From Lawsonibacter sp. (lineage in GTDB: Bacteria; Bacillota; Clostridia; Oscillospirales; Oscillospiraceae): DNA of 6,868 nucleotides. Shown here piece by piece: positions 1 to 5,693 of the stretch. The stretch lies in NCBI GenBank assembly GCA_022793355.1, contig JAAWCR010000135.1:1-6868 (forward strand), read 5' to 3'. The position numbers and the translations under genes are program-made. Numbering within the stretch: position 1 is the stretch's first letter; each line of letters opens with the position of its first letter. Under the pieces are notes generated by a model. That model had not been told where the DNA came from. It saw nothing but the letters and a program-made list of their open reading frames with translations, and searched no databases.

Positions 1-582
1 CTCGGCAGCCAGGGCCAAAACGTCCACGCCAAACCCTGCCAGCAGCCGGGCCAGCCGGCACACCGGCAGGCCCATCACATTGTAGTAATCCCCGGAAATG
101 CCCTCCACCAGCACGCAGCCGTAGCCCTGGATGCCATAGGCCCCGGCCTTGTCCATGGGCTCGCCGGTGGCGACGTAGCGAATGATGTCCGCGTCGGTGA
201 GGGTGCGGAAGCGGACGGAGGTGCTTTCGCTCTCGGTTACCGTTTTGCCTTGGCAGCAAACCGTTACGCCGGTGTACACCATGTGCAGCCGCCCGGACAG
301 GGTGCGCAGCATCCTGCCCGCCTCCGCTTCGCTGTGGGGCTTGCCCAGCACCCGGTTGTTGATGGACACCACCGTATCGGCGGCAATCACCAGGGCGTCC
401 GGGTGGGAGGCGGACACCTCGGCGCACTTGCGCCGGGACAGCTCCTCCACCAGACGGCCAGGGCCTAGGGTGCGGGTGGCAATCTCCTCCCCCTGGGCCG
501 GGATGACCTCAAATTCCGTGATTCCCATCCGCTCCAGCAGCTCCCGCCGCCGGGGGGATTGGGAAGCCAGGATAATTTTCAT
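1..582 (-). CDS. maf: Maf-family nucleotide pyrophosphatase, YhdE type (3' end cut by window)
   Basis: House-cleaning nucleoside triphosphate pyrophosphatase. By family knowledge the YhdE branch hydrolyses dTTP, UTP and modified pyrimidine nucleotides to monophosphates in the cytoplasm. The frame reads 194 residues from ATG to the window edge with no stop; the family is about 190-200 aa, so only a few residues are missing. Seen in order: the N-terminal loop SQSPRR (7-12), AADTVV with the expected catalytic Asp69 (67-72), GKP (80-82), LSGR plus YTGV (95-106), and EPMDKAGAYGIQG (141-153). The last motif fits the YhdE branch rather than the m7GTP-specific YceF branch. Start chosen because GAGGTG lies 6 nt upstream. 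It follows the XRE gene on the same strand after 64 bp, so they may be cotranscribed. No clear terminator or promoter lies between them. Confidence 0.93.
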   Translation of the reverse strand, partial: MKIILASQSPRRRELLERMGITEFEVIPAQGEEIATRTLGPGRLVEELSRRKCAEVSASHPDALVIAADTVVSINNRVLGKPHSEAEAGRMLRTLSGRLHMVYTGVTVCCQGKTVTESESTSVRFRTLTDADIIRYVATGEPMDKAGAYGIQGYGCVLVEGISGDYYNVMGLPVCRLARLLAGFGVDVLALAAE

Positions 583-646
583 GGCACGCACCTCGCAAAG
601 CTCTTTCGTCCCCCAAGTGGGAAAAGCCTCCTTTTGGGTGGAACCC

Positions 647-889
647 TTACCCGTCCAGAGGATATTTGGGCGCCGGGTCGTCCGTGAGGCCCAGCAGGTA
701 ATCTGAGGAGACCCCGTAGTGCTCGCAGATTAAGGCGATGCGCTCAGCGGTGGTCGTGTTCCGCCCATGCTCAATTCCGATAATCTGAGTATCCCCCACA
801 CCTACTATCTGCGCCAGTTCCTTTTGGGTCTCTCCATGCTTTTTCCGTTGTTCCAGGACTCGCTGACCAAAAAGCTCTTTGGAAAACAT
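647..889 (-). CDS. Small XRE-family HTH transcriptional repressor
   Basis: DNA-binding regulator of 80 aa consisting almost entirely of one Cro/C1-type helix-turn-helix. Helix 2 is about ETQKELAQIVG, followed by the recognition helix DTQIIGIEHGR (roughly residues 20-43) and then ALICEHYGVSSDYLLGLTDD, the usual XRE closing segment. ATG at 889 is chosen over a TTG at 907 because AAGGGGTG sits 5 nt upstream of the ATG and the XRE domain begins straight after it. It is divergent from the gene at 966. The shared region holds two 15-bp inverted repeats over a consensus promoter, so the inferred role is repression of that gene and probably of itself. Its own promoter is weak: a TATACT on the minus strand at 927-922 without a good -35. 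The fold is certain; the target is inferred. Confidence 0.9.
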   Translation of the reverse strand: MFSKELFGQRVLEQRKKHGETQKELAQIVGVGDTQIIGIEHGRNTTTAERIALICEHYGVSSDYLLGLTDDPAPKYPLDG

Positions 890-900
890 AGAAACACCCC

Positions 901-929
901 TTGACAAGCTCAGTAAAACTGAGTATAAT
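901..929 (+). promoter_or_regulatory. Consensus sigma-A promoter for the gene at 966
   Basis: TTGACA at 901-906 and TATAAT at 924-929 are separated by exactly 17 bp, matching the vegetative consensus at all 12 hexamer positions. Transcription should start near 935-937, giving a leader of about 30 nt that ends in the ribosome binding site GGAGGGAGG (954-962). A promoter this strong would need repression. Two inverted repeats overlap its spacer and start point. Confidence 0.88.
909..923. promoter_or_regulatory. Operator-like inverted repeat O1 in the promoter spacer
   Basis: CTCAGTAAAACTGAG is a perfect inverted repeat of 6-bp arms around AAA. It fills most of the spacer between the -35 and -10 of the plus-strand promoter. 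A protein bound here would block RNA polymerase. The adjacent divergent XRE gene is the natural candidate to bind it (inference). Confidence 0.75.
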
Positions 930-933
930 AAGC

Positions 934-948
934 CTCAGCTTTACTGAG
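934..948. promoter_or_regulatory. Operator-like inverted repeat O2 over the transcription start
   Basis: CTCAGCTTTACTGAG is a second copy of the same 15-bp design, with one mismatch between its arms in the core. One further outer C/G pair extends it to 933-949. Its centre is 25 bp from that of O1, and it covers the predicted start point. The paired architecture suggests two repressor dimers, possibly cooperative. Confidence 0.72.
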
Positions 949-965
949 GAATTGGAGGGAGGAAA

Positions 966-1211
966 ATGGAAAGCATTCTTTATCAACTGTTCATTGACGA
1001 CTATGATATTACTCCAAAGCCGGATAAAAAGCAACAACAGCTGGCGCGGCAGATTTTGGGTAAGTGGGAGAAAATAGAAGCGGCCCTCGGCCTGGAATTT
1101 GTAAACCATCTGGCAGAGCTGGAGGGGGAGCAGGAGGACTGGCGGAACTATCAGTATTTCCGTTCTGGCTTCCGGCTGGGAATCCGGCTGATCCTGGAGG
1201 CGCTGGGGTAA
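966..1211 (+). CDS. Small DUF6809-like protein under XRE control
   Basis: Protein of 81 aa, highly charged, predicted mostly helical and without a signal peptide or membrane segment. It opens MESILYQLF, has a Lys/Gln-rich helix at about 20-36, and ends in a FRSGFRLGIRLILEAL helix (65-80). The short N-terminal ILYQL segment and C-terminal GFRLG-R-L-E pattern resemble the DUF6809 family, small proteins of Firmicutes accessory regions and prophages. I make this assignment from memory of the family, so it is tentative. The molecular function is unknown. Start supported by GGAGGGAGG 3 nt upstream. It is divergent from the XRE gene, has its own consensus promoter with two operator-like sites, and converges on the NADAR gene. 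Together with the XRE gene it resembles a minimal regulated accessory module or prophage remnant. Confidence 0.82.
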   Translation: MESILYQLFIDDYDITPKPDKKQQQLARQILGKWEKIEAALGLEFVNHLAELEGEQEDWRNYQYFRSGFRLGIRLILEALG

Positions 1212-1220
1212 ATCCCCAAC

Positions 1221-1241
1221 GGGGGCGCAGCCTGCGCCCCC
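1221..1241. terminator. GC-rich hairpin between convergent genes, possible bidirectional terminator
   Basis: A perfect 9-bp stem, GGGGGCGCA pairing with TGCGCCCCC around a GCC loop, lies in the 35 bp between the stop codons at 1211 (plus) and 1247 (minus). The position is right for a shared terminator. No real T-run follows in either direction (the minus side has only GGGGATTT), so efficient intrinsic termination is uncertain. Confidence 0.45.
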
Positions 1242-1246
1242 GCCGC

Positions 1247-2119
1247 TCAGGCCCGGCCCAGGGACCAGTCAATCTTATCCTCGTTGGCGCACACCCGGCG
1301 CAGCTCGTCCCGAACCTCCATCAGGGCGAAGCCCAACCGGTTCTCGCCCCGCCAGGCGGCGGGATTGCAGGCGTTCGCGTTGTCTTTGCCCATGCCGATG
1401 CCCCAAATGCGGTCCCGGGGGCTGGCCTCCACCAGAATTTTATCCCCGGTGCGGAGCAAAAAGTCCTTTAGGGCGGGATTTTGCAGGAATTTTTGAATGT
1501 TTCCGGTCAAAACGATGGTGTGCTTGCACTTATCCCACTCAGCTTGGTCAAAGTTTTTCACTTCCCGGCCCAGGGCCTTGATCTTCCCCTGGACAGTGGC
1601 CTCTAAAATTTTCTCCAGCGTCTCCTTGTCCCCGAACAGCCGGGCCTTCTCCGCCATCATAAACTGCTCCATGCAGCAGTAGGGCTGGGCCTCCACCCGA
1701 AACTCCGCCAGCCACCACTGGCTCAGGCAGGTCTCGGTGATGTGGCCGTCCCTCTCCGGGGTGTGGCCCCAAAAGTGGACCCATTTCACCTGTTTCCCGG
1801 CGGCAAGCTCCGCAATCAGGCCAGTCCGATCATAGGCCGGCTGGCCGTTGGGCCGCCAGTGGCGCAGGAAGTATTCCTCTCCGTCGTACAGCAGGGACGG
1901 GTCCAGGTCCTCGCCGTCCTCCATGACGGAGACATCGTCCCAGAAAACCGGGCGGGGAAACAGACGGTCGTACTCCTCCCGCTCCTTATCGCTGAGGGTT
2001 TGCAGCCACTCCCAAAGCCGGCAGCCGTAGTCCTCACCGTAGCCCATCCGCCAGCCGATGGAATACTGGGGAATCTCCGGGCAGGCCAGCCACTCCGGAG
2101 CCATCCACTTGTCTCCCAC
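1247..2119 (-). CDS. NADAR-family N-glycosidase-like protein with N-terminal extension
   Basis: Protein of 290 aa with a C-terminal NADAR (YbiA/DUF1768) domain from about 112 to 275. Seen: HFWGH (115-119), CLSQWW (131-136), CCMEQFMMAEKA with Glu151 (148-159), GREVKNFD (184-191), LLRTGDKILVEASPRDRIWG (221-240) and WRGENRLGFALMEVR (256-270). Known NADAR proteins cleave N-glycosidic bonds. Examples are removal of phosphoribosyl groups from early riboflavin intermediates (YbiA/RibX) and removal of ADP-ribose from guanine in nucleic acid. The substrate here cannot be told from sequence. Residues 8-100 form a separate acidic, Trp-rich region beginning CPEIPQYSIGWRMGYGEDY that I cannot name. GTG at 2119 is preferred: GGAGGG lies 6 nt upstream and the start is 2 bp after the stop of the preceding gene. 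ATG at 2104 (residue 6) is an alternative. Probably translationally coupled to the DUF2262 gene. No signal peptide; cytoplasmic. Confidence 0.85.
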   Translation of the reverse strand: MGDKWMAPEWLACPEIPQYSIGWRMGYGEDYGCRLWEWLQTLSDKEREEYDRLFPRPVFWDDVSVMEDGEDLDPSLLYDGEEYFLRHWRPNGQPAYDRTGLIAELAAGKQVKWVHFWGHTPERDGHITETCLSQWWLAEFRVEAQPYCCMEQFMMAEKARLFGDKETLEKILEATVQGKIKALGREVKNFDQAEWDKCKHTIVLTGNIQKFLQNPALKDFLLRTGDKILVEASPRDRIWGIGMGKDNANACNPAAWRGENRLGFALMEVRDELRRVCANEDKIDWSLGRA

Positions 2120-2121
2120 GC

Positions 2122-3000
2122 TCAGCCCTCCATGTTGGCCTCGTCCGGGCCGTTCTCCAGGTCGCCGGACACCCAGATGGAGTGTCCACAGAACAGGTCC
2201 CCGTCCCCAAACCAGAACTGGAAGGAGCCATCCTCCCGAACCTCAATGGCCTCCAGCTCCATCCGCTGGATAAACTGCTCCCGGGTGACCTCCGCGGCCT
2301 GGCCGTCCTCGTCCATATCCTGGCTCCAGTCGTTGGCCAGCTCCAGCAGCTCGTCCGCAGCGCGTTCCCGGACCCGCCGGTCCCAATCCTCTGCCCCGGC
2401 CAGCAGGGCCCTGGCGGTGGTTTGGGACTTTTTCATCTTCTCCTCGTCCTCCTGGTCGAAGGAGAGGGAAACCTGCGTCCCCAGCCAGTCCACCTCCGCC
2501 GCGAACCACTTCACCCGCCGGTCCAGGGTAAAGGTGCCCAGGCCGTCCGCCCACAGGGTCACCGGCTTCTTCTGCTCTTCCAGAATGGCCTTCAGGTCGG
2601 GGTCGAAGCCCGGCTCGGGCAAATCCAGCAGCAGGATGCGCCGGCCGTCCGCCGACGCCCGGCCCCGGAACTTGATGATAAAATCGGGGCGGGTCCGCTG
2701 GCGCAGGAAGCCCAGCAGCCGCTCGTCCCCTAGGGACACCAGCTCGGTCTCCTCCCGGTGGATGTCGGGGCTGTCTTCCTCCATCCAGGCGGTCAGGCCA
2801 GTGGACAGCCGCCACAGGTCATCCTGTCCGACCTTGGCCCCGCTGAAGCCGTTGGGCCCAATGACGGCCAGGATGGACAGCTCCTCGGGCGCAAACTGAG
2901 CGGCGAACTCCTTGAATTGACTGCTTTTCGTGCCCTCAGAGAGCGGCTTGCGCTCCTTCTCCTCGGGTTTTTCTCCCTTGCTCTTAAACAGACCGAACAT
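2122..3000 (-). CDS. DUF2262-domain protein of unknown function
   Basis: Soluble protein of 292 aa. A short basic/acidic low-complexity stretch (7-22) follows MFGLF. Residues 40-150 form an alpha/beta region with no family I recognise. The C-terminal part, about 160-292, matches my recollection of DUF2262: VKWFAAEVDWLGTQVSLS (163-180), AEDWDRRVRERAADELLELA (203-222), then REQFIQRMELEAIEV and FQFWFGDGDLFCGHSIWVSGD. No catalytic motif can be named. In other proteins this domain occurs in uncharacterised or immunity-like genes, so function is open. ATG at 3000 is set by a perfect AGGAGG 8 nt upstream. It lies 41 bp after dut on the same strand, a gap that contains a hairpin element, and only 2 bp before the NADAR gene. 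The pairing suggests the two products act together (inference). Confidence 0.8.
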   Translation of the reverse strand: MFGLFKSKGEKPEEKERKPLSEGTKSSQFKEFAAQFAPEELSILAVIGPNGFSGAKVGQDDLWRLSTGLTAWMEEDSPDIHREETELVSLGDERLLGFLRQRTRPDFIIKFRGRASADGRRILLLDLPEPGFDPDLKAILEEQKKPVTLWADGLGTFTLDRRVKWFAAEVDWLGTQVSLSFDQEDEEKMKKSQTTARALLAGAEDWDRRVRERAADELLELANDWSQDMDEDGQAAEVTREQFIQRMELEAIEVREDGSFQFWFGDGDLFCGHSIWVSGDLENGPDEANMEG

Positions 3001-3024
3001 GGCGGTTTCCTCCTGTATTTGTGT

Positions 3025-3052
3025 GTAGGGGCGGGAACCTTTTAGGTTCCCG
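3025..3052 (+). repeat. REP-like palindromic element overlapping the dut stop codon
   Basis: A 28-bp element starts GTAGGGG and contains a perfect 9-bp stem, CGGGAACCT (3032-3040) with AGGTTCCCG (3044-3052) around TTT, ending in CCCG. It shares the GTAGGGGC head and CCCG tail of the two elements inside mutL. The dut stop codon (3044-3042) lies inside it, so the last dut codons are element sequence. No T-run follows on the minus strand, so it is not a classic terminator. It may shield the dut mRNA 3' end. Confidence 0.65.
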
Positions 3053-3491
3053 TGGACCCAAAGCCGCCTGCGCCCCGGGTGGTTTCGTCCAGCTCCTCCA
3101 CCATTTGGATGCTGGCCTGAACCACCGGGGCAATCATCAGCTGGGCGATGCGGTCGCCGGGCTGAACCGTGAAATCAGATTCCCCGGAGTTTTGAAGGCC
3201 CACCAGAATTTCCCCTCTGTAATCGCTGTCAATCACTCCGACACAGTTAGCGGGGGCTACGCCGTGCTTGACGCCCAGGCCGCTCCGGGCGTAGACCAGG
3301 GCCACGTAGTCCGCCGAGGGCAGGGCAATGGCAATGCCGGTGGGGATGGTCCGCCGGCCCCCGGCGGGGATGGTAACCGGCCCGTCTACACAGGCGTGGA
3401 GGTCCATGGCCGCCGACCCCGGGGTGGCGTAGAAGGGCAGGGGGATGTCTGTTCCGATTTTAGGGGATACCGCTTTTATTTTCAAGTCCAT
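3042..3491 (-). CDS. dut: Deoxyuridine 5'-triphosphate nucleotidohydrolase (trimeric dUTPase)
   Basis: Hydrolyses dUTP to dUMP and pyrophosphate, keeping uracil out of DNA and feeding dTMP synthesis; the family is a cytoplasmic homotrimer. The 149-aa length is typical. All five family motifs are visible: I TPGSAAMDL (23-31), II ARSGLG (68-73), III NCVGVIDSDYRGE with Asp88 and Tyr91 (82-94), IV GDRIAQLMI (112-120), and V RGAGGFGSTG (139-148), the flexible arm that closes over a neighbouring subunit's site. ATG at 3491 is supported by AGGAG 8 nt upstream. It is 38 bp downstream of mutL on the same strand, and the AT-rich gap has no convincing promoter, so cotranscription with mutL is likely. 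Oddity: the last few codons and the TAA lie within a palindromic repeat element, yet motif V is intact. Confidence 0.96.
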   Translation of the reverse strand: MDLKIKAVSPKIGTDIPLPFYATPGSAAMDLHACVDGPVTIPAGGRRTIPTGIAIALPSADYVALVYARSGLGVKHGVAPANCVGVIDSDYRGEILVGLQNSGESDFTVQPGDRIAQLMIAPVVQASIQMVEELDETTRGAGGFGSTGT

Positions 3492-3529
3492 TTTGTAAAC
3501 TCCTGAAAAATTATTCCATTAAAATTCCG

Positions 3530-5665
3530 TTATACCCGCTTAAACTGTTTTTCCAGCTCCTTTTTGGGCAGCTCGATGGCTACCGGCCGGCCGTGGGGGC
3601 AGTATTTGACGCTGCCGTCCATCACGGCCTGGGCCACCCGCTCCAGCTCCTGGGGGGCGCTGTGCCAGCCGCCCTTGATGGCGGCCTTGCAGGCCATGGT
3701 GTGCAGCAGCTCGTCCCGGGCGGCGGCGGGGTCGGCGGAACCGGCGGTGAGCAGCTTCTGGGCCAGCTCCTCCAGAGCGGCGGGGATGTCCCCGGCGTCC
3801 ACGTCGAAGGGAGCCTGGCGCACCGCCAGGTCCTGGCCCAGCTCGTCTACCTCGAAGCCGAACTCCTCCAGCAGCGCCCGGTGGTCCAGCAGCGTTTCCC
3901 GCTGGGCCGGAGACAGCCGGCACACCGCCGGGGTGAGCAGGGTCTGCGCCATGGGGTCGTAGCCTTCGGCCTTCATGCGGTCGAAGTTCATCCGCTCGTG
4001 GGCGGCGTGCTTATCGATGAGGTATACCGTCTCTCCCCGCTCCACGATGATGTAGGTGTTCAGCACCTCCCCGGCGACGCGCCAGGGAAGCTCCTGCGTC
4101 CCGCCCCCGGGCGGAATGTGCGGTGCTGTAGGGGCCGGCGCCCTCGCCGGCCCGCCCTCCAAGGCCGGGACACGGACCGGCGAACCCTCGACGGGCGGAA
4201 TACGGATGGGCGAGCCCTCGACGGGCGGAATACGGATGGGCGAGCCCTCGACGGGCGGAACATGGACCGGCGAGCCTTCAACGGGTGGGACACGGACCGG
4301 CGAGCCCTCAACGGGCGGGACACGGACCGGAGAGCCCTCAACGGGCGGAATACAGATAGGCGAATCCTCAGCGGGCGGAATACAGATAGGCGAATTCTCA
4401 GCGGGCGGAATACGGATAGGCGGGCGGCCGAGGGCGGCCGCCCCTACTTGCGAGCTGGGACGCTTCCGTTCAAAAGGAGGCGTTTGCCTCTGGGACGGAA
4501 GGGAGGGGATACGGCTGCTGTCATGTACCCGGACCACCGTTGGGGCGGGGGGCTTTGGCACCCCCCTTGTGGGGGCGGCGGGGGGCGCGCCTATCCGAAG
4601 CTGATTGGGAGTTACAGAGTCCTGTCCCCGCACCCCGGAAATCTCGGTGTTTTTCAGCACCGCCCGGGGGTGGGAGGGGTCCTCCTCCAAGGCGGAGAGG
4701 ACGGCGTGGTACACCGCCGAGAACACCGCCCGCTCGGCGCCGAACTTCACCTCGGTCTTGGCGGGGTGGACGTTGACGTCCACCGCGTTCAGCCTGGTCT
4801 GGAGATGGAGGACGCAGCCGGGAAATTTACCCACCATCTTCTGGTTTTTGTAGGCCTCCTCCAGGGCGGCGGTCATCAGAGGGGATTTTACCTGCCGCCC
4901 GTTGACAAAGAAGAACTGCCAGCTGCGGCTGGCCCGACAGCAGGCGGGCAGGGAAGAAAAGCCCTCCACGGACATATCCTCTCCGGTGGCCCGGACCTCC
5001 CGGAGGCCCAGGGCCAGTTCCCGGCCCAGTACGGCGTAGACGGCGCTTTTCAGCTGGCCGTCCCCGGGGGTGAGCAGCTCCTGCTTGCCGTCCCGGATGA
5101 ATTTGACGCTGACCTCCGGGTGGGACAGGGCTACCCGCTGCACCACCCCAAAGACGGCGGCGCCCTCGGCGGCGTCCTTTTTCATGAATTTCAGCCGGGC
5201 GGGGGTGTTAAAAAACAGGTCCCGCACCACCAGAGTGGTGCCCCGGGGACAGCCCGCCTCCTCCACCGGCCCGGCTACGCCCCCCTCCAGAGCCAGGGAG
5301 GCTCCCAGTTCAGCGCCGTCTGTTCGGGTAAGCGCCTCAATGCGGGAGACGGCGGCGATGGCGGCCAGGGCCTCCCCGCGGAAGCCCAGGGTGCCGATGG
5401 CCTCCAGGTCGTACTCGGTGCGAAGCTTGCTGGTGGCGTGGCGGAGGAAGGCGGTTTTCAGCTCAGAGGCTGGGATGCCCTTCCCGTCGTCCGTCACCCG
5501 GAGGAAGGTCAGCCCGCCGTGGGAAATCTCCACCGTCACCGCAGACGCCCCGGCGTCGATGGCGTTCTCCATCAGCTCCTTGGCTACGGAAGCCGGCCGC
5601 TCCACCACCTCGCCGGCGGCGATCAGGTCGGCCACATGGGGGTCTAATACTTGGATGTTTGGCAT
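3530..5665 (-). CDS. mutL: DNA mismatch repair endonuclease MutL with a repeat-expanded linker
   Basis: Couples MutS mismatch recognition to strand incision. Protein of 711 aa from ATG 5665, chosen because it gives the usual MPNIQ start with AGAGAG 5 nt upstream; ATG 5683 has no ribosome binding site. The GHKL ATPase domain occupies about 1-325: ENAIDAGA (33-40), DDGKGI (59-64), GFRGEAL (94-100), FFNTPAR (151-157), NVHPAKTEVKF (298-308). The linker, about 330-525, includes nine 10-residue repeats (418-507), the last degenerate. The C-terminal dimerisation and endonuclease domain (525-711) has DKHAAHERMNFD (551-562), ACKAAIKGG (658-666), CPHGRP (689-694) and terminal FKR (708-710). These are the metal-binding motifs of nicking MutLs, with conservative Q-to-K and E-to-D changes in the first. 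QTLLTP (574-579) may be the sliding-clamp contact. mutS lies upstream, separated by a small membrane-protein gene. Confidence 0.97.
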   Translation of the reverse strand: MPNIQVLDPHVADLIAAGEVVERPASVAKELMENAIDAGASAVTVEISHGGLTFLRVTDDGKGIPASELKTAFLRHATSKLRTEYDLEAIGTLGFRGEALAAIAAVSRIEALTRTDGAELGASLALEGGVAGPVEEAGCPRGTTLVVRDLFFNTPARLKFMKKDAAEGAAVFGVVQRVALSHPEVSVKFIRDGKQELLTPGDGQLKSAVYAVLGRELALGLREVRATGEDMSVEGFSSLPACCRASRSWQFFFVNGRQVKSPLMTAALEEAYKNQKMVGKFPGCVLHLQTRLNAVDVNVHPAKTEVKFGAERAVFSAVYHAVLSALEEDPSHPRAVLKNTEISGVRGQDSVTPNQLRIGAPPAAPTRGVPKPPAPTVVRVHDSSRIPSLPSQRQTPPFERKRPSSQVGAAALGRPPIRIPPAENSPICIPPAEDSPICIPPVEGSPVRVPPVEGSPVRVPPVEGSPVHVPPVEGSPIRIPPVEGSPIRIPPVEGSPVRVPALEGGPARAPAPTAPHIPPGGGTQELPWRVAGEVLNTYIIVERGETVYLIDKHAAHERMNFDRMKAEGYDPMAQTLLTPAVCRLSPAQRETLLDHRALLEEFGFEVDELGQDLAVRQAPFDVDAGDIPAALEELAQKLLTAGSADPAAARDELLHTMACKAAIKGGWHSAPQELERVAQAVMDGSVKYCPHGRPVAIELPKKELEKQFKRV
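4128..4154 (+). repeat. REP-like hairpin element A inside mutL (repeat border)
   Basis: A 27-bp element begins GTAGGGGC and ends GCCCG, with a perfect 9-bp stem GGGCCGGCG (4132-4140) and CGCCGGCCC (4145-4153) around the loop CCCT. It encodes MutL residues 504-513 on the opposite strand and overlaps the degenerate last unit of the tandem array. It mirrors element B at 4421-4447 in inverted orientation. Confidence 0.72.
4171..4410 (-). repeat. 30-bp tandem repeat array, eight units, in the mutL linker
   Basis: Eight consecutive 30-bp units start at 4171, 4201, 4231, 4261, 4291, 4321, 4351 and 4381. Units two and three are identical; the rest differ at a few positions each. A partial unit continues to about 4422, and a degenerate one lies at 4141-4170. 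In the mutL frame each unit encodes ten residues, consensus R-I/V-P-P-V-E-G-S-P-I/V; the two units nearest the N-terminus read PPAENSPI and PPAEDSPI. Because 30 is a multiple of three, gain or loss of units would lengthen or shorten the linker without a frameshift. The composition (Pro, Gly, Ser, one Glu, often one Arg per unit) fits a disordered spacer. Confidence 0.93.
4421..4447 (-). repeat. REP-like hairpin element B inside mutL (repeat border, inverted)
   Basis: On the minus strand this 27-bp element begins GTAGGGGC and ends GCCCG, with a perfect 9-bp stem GGGCGGCCG and CGGCCGCCC around the loop CCCT. It matches element A at 23 of 27 positions. The four differences are two swapped base pairs that keep the stem perfect. 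It encodes MutL residues 407-415, immediately before the first 10-residue repeat. Confidence 0.72.
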
Positions 5666-5693
5666 AGATGCTCTCTCTTTCATGAAACAGTCT

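Noticed and set aside
622..635. AAAAG/CTTTT hairpin between the XRE gene and maf as a terminator
   Set aside because: Only five mostly A-T pairs with no useful T-tract; too weak to call.
890..907. Upstream TTG start for the XRE gene
   Set aside because: It adds six residues outside the HTH domain and would place the start inside the ribosome-binding-site region of the better ATG at 889.
1742..2899. 385-codon plus-strand open frame across the NADAR and DUF2262 genes
   Set aside because: Ser/Arg-rich product with no recognisable fold. The minus-strand frames have family motifs and good ribosome binding sites.
4101..4114. CCGCCC/GGGCGG palindrome near element A as a fifth repeat element
   Set aside because: It lacks the GTAGGG head and conserved loop. 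It encodes the Pro-Gly stretch of the linker and is easily explained by composition.
4171..4410. CRISPR-like array
   Set aside because: Units are directly contiguous with no unique spacers, lie in frame inside mutL, and no cas gene is nearby.
3593..5647. Long open frame of 684 codons on the plus strand opposite mutL
   Set aside because: It is antisense to a gene with clear MutL motifs throughout. The protein is Gly/Arg/His-rich with no domain, as expected from GC-biased codons read on the other strand.
5666..5683. Upstream ATG for mutL
   Set aside because: No Shine-Dalgarno precedes it and it adds six residues before the conserved MPNIQ start.
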